Source of the DNA: Chitinophaga pinensis
GTDB taxonomy: Bacteria > Bacteroidota > Bacteroidia > Chitinophagales > UBA10324
Assembly: GCA_945892775.1 (NCBI GenBank)
Contig: CAMDDP010000012.1
Span: 1 to 61,123, forward strand
DNA: 61,123 nucleotides
Reading direction: 5' to 3'
The notes under the pieces are model-generated. The model was not told where the DNA came from. It was given only the letters and a program-made list of their open reading frames with translations, and did not search any database. Shown here piece after piece: positions 56,960 through 61,123 of the stretch. How positions within the stretch are numbered: position 1 is the first letter of the stretch; every line of letters begins with the position of its first letter. The translations under genes were made by a program, and so were the position numbers.

Positions 56960-58730
56960 TGATGTAGCCAAAATGAATTTTTGCTGAACGCAATTGTATT
57001 GGATTTTCTTTTTCGCTTCCCACAGCATAACTGACACCAAAGATGCCTGCCTTTGTTTGAAATGTCAAACCTGCTCCCAAACCTTTCGGCCAATCTGTTT
57101 TGAAAGAAGTTGCTAAAGGATTTTCAACATAAGCAACATCAGCAAATAAAAAGAAGTACGATGTGCGCTGAATTAGGTAACGATACTCAACCGTAAATAC
57201 ATTGTACCATGAGGCATAAACTGATTGCTCATCAAACCCCCGTAACAATCTATTGCCACCAATGCGATACAATTCATTCTGAAAAATATCAGGCGCAATC
57301 AATGATTTTGTTTGAAAAGATAATTTCAAAACCTGCGTGCGCGAAATGGAAGTGAATTTATCTGCCTTCGCCAATAATTCGTAACGCAATGATTTTTTAG
57401 GAAGAGAATCGTACAGCGAACTGAAATTAAAATCAGGTTCGTTTGAATCTGAAAGTTGTGTAATAGCAGGATTGCGAATCACCTTTCTATTGCCGACTGC
57501 AGCTGATGCAAACAAATACCAGCCCTTTCGAGGACTCAATCTGAAATCTAATTTTTCGTAAGCCACTTCCAATCCATAATAAACAACTGACAAATCAATT
57601 TGCGATGGAAGTGTGTGCGATTGTTTTATCTCAAAAGTATCAACTGATAATAACGACGATAAATTATTGCGCACAAATCCCTTGATGCAATTTCTTCCGC
57701 TGAATAAATATTGCAGTCCGATTTCTCTTCTCACATCAAGGTAAAAAGTATCATTCTTGTTTATTTCAAAGCCGAGATTGATGCCGAAAGGCTGCTGTAA
57801 CAGATATGGATATTGAAAAGCAGATTTAAATTCAGTACTGCGAGGTTGCAGCTTATCCAAACTCAAAGTCAATCGCTCGCCTCGGCCTAAAACATTCCAC
57901 ATATCGAGCGAACCCTGACCGGTAACAATCACTTTTCCTGAAACACGGTTATTGGGCAACACTCCAATTACTAAATCAAACTTGCTTGCATTTCTGTTTT
58001 TCAGTTGAAGAATAATGCTCGCCTTATCATCGTTAAAAATAATTTTTGCACCACTCTCCTGTTGTATAAACGGAATTTCATCCATCTGTTTATTTATTTC
58101 TTGAATCAGGCTTTCGTTGTACAAATCTCCAGGATTTATTCCGAGATATCCATACAGATAAGCATTAGCAATCTTTACATCGCCGTCTACTTTAATACTG
58201 TCAACTGTGATCAGTTTTCCTTTATCAATCATCAATGAAGCGCTTACTTGGTTTTCTTTCCATGCAATACTATCGAGCCATACTCTTACAAAAGGAAATC
58301 CATTGTTCTCACAATAAGTCAACAGTTTTTCTTCAATAGATTTTATTTCCTTGTAATAAAATTTTCTTTCTGTGAACCAATTTATTTTCAGATTAATGCG
58401 GTTCAATAAATCTTCACTCACATTTCCTTTCGAAAGAAAAGCCCACTCCACCTGTTTGTTCATTTGAATAAAAGCCGTGAGATGAGTAGAATCAATTTGA
58501 ATGCTATCAAGAGATGAAAGCAGAAAACCTTTTTCATACAACTGATTGAAAACAGAAGCCAGTTCCTTTTTAGCTGTAACAGAATCACTCATTGAATTGC
58601 GATAGTTAATGAGCTTGTGAAGTGCCGCAGTATCTTTGTCGGAAGTAATTACTTTAAAATGAAATAACGACTGTGCATGAAGAATAGAAATACAGAAAAT
58701 AAAAAACACCAAGAGAGCAGCTCTTAACAT
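56949..58730 (-). CDS. BamA/TamA-family (Omp85-like) outer membrane protein
   Basis: A 593-residue exported protein with a signal peptide (ends ILHAQ), an N-terminal region with POTRA-like segments (about 20-240, including INWFTERKFYYKEIKSIEEKLLTYCENNGFPFV and IKVDGDVKIANAYLYGYLGI-type strands) and a C-terminal 16-strand barrel (about 250-593) that ends GLGAGLTFQTKAGIFGVSYAVG ... IHFGYINEF. The R-G-F element in GGNRLLRGFDEQ matches the VRGF/Y lock of Omp85 proteins. Likely inserts or exports other outer membrane components; it is a BamA paralogue because BamA itself is longer. It diverges from hemW with only 39 bp between. Confidence 0.82.
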   Translation of the reverse strand: MLRAALLVFFIFCISILHAQSLFHFKVITSDKDTAALHKLINYRNSMSDSVTAKKELASVFNQLYEKGFLLSSLDSIQIDSTHLTAFIQMNKQVEWAFLSKGNVSEDLLNRINLKINWFTERKFYYKEIKSIEEKLLTYCENNGFPFVRVWLDSIAWKENQVSASLMIDKGKLITVDSIKVDGDVKIANAYLYGYLGINPGDLYNESLIQEINKQMDEIPFIQQESGAKIIFNDDKASIILQLKNRNASKFDLVIGVLPNNRVSGKVIVTGQGSLDMWNVLGRGERLTLSLDKLQPRSTEFKSAFQYPYLLQQPFGINLGFEINKNDTFYLDVRREIGLQYLFSGRNCIKGFVRNNLSSLLSVDTFEIKQSHTLPSQIDLSVVYYGLEVAYEKLDFRLSPRKGWYLFASAAVGNRKVIRNPAITQLSDSNEPDFNFSSLYDSLPKKSLRYELLAKADKFTSISRTQVLKLSFQTKSLIAPDIFQNELYRIGGNRLLRGFDEQSVYASWYNVFTVEYRYLIQRTSYFFLFADVAYVENPLATSFKTDWPKGLGAGLTFQTKAGIFGVSYAVGSEKENPIQLRSAKIHFGYINEF

Positions 58731-58745
58731 TCAAGAAAATTTTTT

Positions 58746-58753
58746 CAAAATTA
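58746..58753 (-). promoter_or_regulatory. -7 box (TAATTTTG) before BamA/TamA-like gene
   Basis: Minus-strand TAATTTTG lies 15 bp before the ATG at 58730, in the short divergent region shared with hemW. It may drive the nine-gene run that ends with gldN. Confidence 0.4.
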
Positions 58754-58769
58754 ATAGAACCATAAATTT

Positions 58770-59900
58770 ATGGCAGGTATTTATGTTCACATTCCATTTT
58801 GCAAGAAAGCTTGTCACTATTGCGATTTTCATTTTACCACCACTCAATATTATCGTGATGAAATTATTCAGCAGTTGGCGAATGAAATTGAACAGAAGAA
58901 AAACTATTTATCGAAACAAACACTCAATACCATTTATTTCGGCGGTGGAACCCCTTCAATTCTGAATGAAGAAGAACTGAGGTTGCTACTGAACAGCATT
59001 CATAGAAATTTTGTTGTTGCTAAAAATGCCGAAATCACTTTAGAAGCAAACCCGGATGATTTATCAATGGAAAAATTACTGATACTGAAAAAAATCGGCA
59101 TCAATCGTTTGAGCATAGGCATACAAAGCTTTCTTGATGAAGATTTGAAGTGGATGAATCGTGCTCACAACGCAGCACAGGCAAAAAAAGCTGTGATGAA
59201 TGCCGCCAATGCCGGTTTCAACAACATCAGCATTGATTTGATTTATGGTTTACCCACTTCAACTTTAGCAGATTGGCATACAAATTTAGCATTGGCTGTT
59301 ATACTTCCGGTTCAACATCTATCGTGTTATTGTTTAACAGTGGAAGACAATACTGCTCTTCATCATTTTATTAAGAAAGGAAAGGTGAGCGAAAAAAAAG
59401 ATGAAGTGAGTTCCGAAGAATTTTTGTTGGCACATCAATTTCTTGTTGCAAATAATTTTGAGCATTATGAAATTTCAAACTATGGTTTGAAAAATTTTCA
59501 CAGCAGGCACAATAGCAGCTACTGGGAAAACGAACCCTATCTCGGCATTGGTCCTTCGGCACATTCTTACAATGGAATTTCGAGGCAATGGAATGTTGCC
59601 AATAATATTCAATACCTGAATTCGATGAAGGAAGGAAAATCATTATTTGAGAAAGAAGAACTTTCATGTGAACAACAGTTCAACGAATATTTGATGACAC
59701 GCTTACGAACTACAAAAGGAATTTCACTAGAATACGTTGAAACAGTTTTCGGAAAAAAATATTCAGATGAGTTGCACCAAAAAATTTCTGCTTATGAATC
59801 CCCTTCACATTTTGAAATTCAAAACAACCATCTTCATCTGACGACTGAAGGAATGTTGAAACTCAATTCCATTGTGATTGAGTGGATGGCAGACGAATAA
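58770..59900 (+). CDS. hemW: Radical-SAM haem chaperone HemW
   Basis: A 376-residue radical-SAM protein once annotated as oxygen-independent coproporphyrinogen oxidase. The cluster cysteines are Cys11, Cys15 and Cys18 in PFCKKACHYCDFHF. The HNSSYW motif matches the HNxxYW haem-binding motif of HemW proteins, so haem transfer is more likely than oxidase activity. GGGTPSIL, EANPDDL and GIGPSAHSY are intact. It starts 39 bp from a divergent gene and converges on the PhoD-like gene. Its location near hemD is notable but not co-transcribed. Confidence 0.93.
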   Translation: MAGIYVHIPFCKKACHYCDFHFTTTQYYRDEIIQQLANEIEQKKNYLSKQTLNTIYFGGGTPSILNEEELRLLLNSIHRNFVVAKNAEITLEANPDDLSMEKLLILKKIGINRLSIGIQSFLDEDLKWMNRAHNAAQAKKAVMNAANAGFNNISIDLIYGLPTSTLADWHTNLALAVILPVQHLSCYCLTVEDNTALHHFIKKGKVSEKKDEVSSEEFLLAHQFLVANNFEHYEISNYGLKNFHSRHNSSYWENEPYLGIGPSAHSYNGISRQWNVANNIQYLNSMKEGKSLFEKEELSCEQQFNEYLMTRLRTTKGISLEYVETVFGKKYSDELHQKISAYESPSHFEIQNNHLHLTTEGMLKLNSIVIEWMADE

Positions 59901-59920
59901 AAAAAAATATAAGTGATGGA

Positions 59921-60970
59921 TTAAAAATGCAGTTCGCTCAAATGAACAACATAATTGATTGTAGCATTTCCCGACAAATCATAGTTCTTAAAAACTATTT
60001 CGGGGTCAGTTAGTGACCAATTAATTTCCAACATTCCGAAATTATAACCCTTTGGCGAAAAGGCTATTTGATAAATATTGTACCACGGTTCATTAGCACT
60101 TCGAGCAATGGGGCTTGCGGTACAATCATATATTGGATAGAGCCCAAATTCTGTTCTCTTACAAAGTTCAGCAAAATGAATATCGCCACTTAAAAACACA
60201 ACTCCGTTGGCGTGTGTATCTCGAATAAGTTGAAACATGCGTTCTTGTTCAATAGGAAAATTGCCCCAACATTCCCCCCCATCAGCCTCAGTATTAAAGC
60301 GACTGCTACTTCCGACTATTCTAAGCTTTGCCGGCTTTGTTAATTCAGATTGTAGCCAATTCCATTGTTCCGCTCCAAGAATAGTGGCTGAAGTATCATA
60401 AGTGGGTAAGTATCCATTGCTGAAAGAGCTAATTAATGGTGAGCGAAAGGTTCGTAGGTCTAATAAAATTATTTGAACAAGGTTAGAAGTGTCGCCATAA
60501 TAATAAGAGGAATAAACACCTTTATGGCTTTGTCGCATTAGATTATTTTCTTCCCCAAAAAATCGCAAAAAGACTTGCTTTGATTCTTCCTTTGGTGCAT
60601 AATCGTTTCCTGAATCATTATGCCCATAGTCGTGATCGTCCCAGGTGGCAATAACATTTGTGTGTGTAATGAGGTTCTGAAATTCTTCCTTGCAGGCTAA
60701 TTTTCCATACTCAACTTCCAATTGCCGAGTGTTGTAAGTATCCCCATATATATTATCGCCGAGGTAAATAAACAATTGCGGTTCTTTTTTTACCACTTCA
60801 TTTAAAATTAATTGATCGAGGGTTTGGTCAGCGCAAGATCCGAAAGCAATGCGGGTTAGTTGTGTTATATTTTTATGCTGAAAATTTCTTTCGCACATTA
60901 ATAGCGGATCGGTTTTGCAGGAAAGCAAACTAAACAAGAAGAACACAAAAAGAAAAAGAACAGTTCTCAT
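59921..60970 (-). CDS. PhoD-like metallophosphatase lipoprotein
   Basis: A 349-residue lipoprotein with a lipobox LLSC (Cys18) and a PhoD-type calcineurin-like phosphatase domain: RIAFGSCADQ, LFIYLGDNIYGD, VIATWDDHDYGHNDSG, VGSSSRF and VFLSGDIHFAELCKR. These supply the metal ligands. PhoD proteins act on phosphodiesters or phosphate esters at the cell surface. The domain lacks the usual long N-terminal beta region of Bacillus PhoD, so it belongs to the short form. Convergent with hemW (20-bp gap). Confidence 0.88.
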   Translation of the reverse strand: MRTVLFLFVFFLFSLLSCKTDPLLMCERNFQHKNITQLTRIAFGSCADQTLDQLILNEVVKKEPQLFIYLGDNIYGDTYNTRQLEVEYGKLACKEEFQNLITHTNVIATWDDHDYGHNDSGNDYAPKEESKQVFLRFFGEENNLMRQSHKGVYSSYYYGDTSNLVQIILLDLRTFRSPLISSFSNGYLPTYDTSATILGAEQWNWLQSELTKPAKLRIVGSSSRFNTEADGGECWGNFPIEQERMFQLIRDTHANGVVFLSGDIHFAELCKRTEFGLYPIYDCTASPIARSANEPWYNIYQIAFSPKGYNFGMLEINWSLTDPEIVFKNYDLSGNATINYVVHLSELHF

Positions 60971-61065
60971 TAAAAATAAATTTCGGTTGAATGATTAAAG
61001 GAATTAAAAACAAATAAAAATTGATCGCTCTATTAAAAAATATTTCCAGAGATTAGTTCTCATAA

Positions 61066-61101
61066 AAACGGCTGTTCTTTTGAAACAGCCGTTTGCTTTT
61101 T
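61066..61101. terminator. Rho-independent terminator near right edge
   Basis: AAACGGCTGTT and AACAGCCGTTT form a perfect 11-bp stem with a 7-nt loop and T-rich flanks on both strands. It lies upstream of the PhoD-like gene, so it most likely ends a minus-strand gene beyond the window (a possible TAA stop lies at 61115-61117). Confidence 0.75.
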
Positions 61102-61123
61102 TCTTAGAAATTATTTATTCAAC

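Noticed and set aside
56960-57040. Longer start of the DUF4271 gene at 57040
   Set aside because: It would overlap the conserved barrel end of the preceding gene by 92 bp and add residues without family match; ATG at 56959 fits better.
61104-61123. Possible 3' end of a minus-strand gene (stop TAA at 61115-61117)
   Set aside because: Only two codons are visible, too few to support a gene call.

Overview
This window comes from a bacterium of the phylum Bacteroidota. Four things point there: the complete type IX secretion / gliding core (a PorP/SprF-family protein followed by GldK, GldL, GldM and GldN), several secreted proteins that end in T9SS C-terminal sorting domains, SprB-type repeats, and promoters of the TAnnTTTG type (best example TTG-N19-TACATTTG at 17039-17068). 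The DNA is AT-rich, most genes have no clear Shine-Dalgarno sequence, and intergenic gaps are short (all under 300 bp). I see no rRNA, tRNA, CRISPR array, insertion sequence or prophage. The exact class is uncertain.

Layout. 1-1790 (-): 5' part of a large SprB-repeat surface protein that runs off the left edge. 1969-3288 (+): eukaryotic-type citrate synthase. 3345-7868 (-): thiolase, truA and an ABC exporter in one tight unit, with a methyltransferase upstream. 8087-10536 (+): carA and eno. 10619-16963: a PagL-like outer membrane protein (-), an FtsB/DivIC protein (+), a VWA membrane protein (-), a GAF/SpoIIE phosphatase (-) and YicC (-). 17088-22410 (+): a small beta-barrel protein, then the overlapping unit secA-deoC-SPOR-like protein. 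22436-22825 (-): a small lipoprotein. 23018-31887 (+): three large T9SS cargo proteins (PKD/dockerin, SprB repeats, propeller/LamG). 31964-32398 (-): FKBP. 32568-38482 (+): moaA, moeA, yifB, an outer membrane protein and waaA. 38474-39301 (-): a Q/P-rich unknown. 39486-46848 (+): tdk-sixA-ppk1-like in overlapping order, a TonB-dependent receptor and uvrC. 46931-58730 (-): one co-directional run of nine genes, from a BamA/TamA-like protein through a DUF4271 protein, HemD, a DUF255 protein and PorP/SprF to GldK-L-M-N. 58770-59900 (+): hemW. 59921-60970 (-): a PhoD-like lipoprotein.

How it fits together. The window holds both the T9SS motor and core (GldKLMN) and at least three likely clients of that system, plus SecA, which moves the same clients across the inner membrane first. 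Outer-membrane genes are frequent: a PagL-like lipid A deacylase, a TonB-dependent receptor, the BamA/TamA-like protein, WaaA for lipopolysaccharide core, and three small barrel or surface proteins. Housekeeping genes (carA, eno, citrate synthase, ftsB, uvrC, truA) are interspersed with opposite-strand islands.

The strongest candidate for something unusual is the Ppk1 homologue at 40588-42561. The histidine that becomes phosphorylated in polyphosphate kinase is replaced by asparagine, and several phosphate-binding residues are also changed. It overlaps a SixA-type phosphohistidine phosphatase gene by 4 bp. Other points worth checking are a T9SS protein that carries both dockerin repeats and a possible cohesin-like domain, and a neighbouring cargo gene whose signal peptide seems to begin at an ATA codon in frame with the preceding gene.
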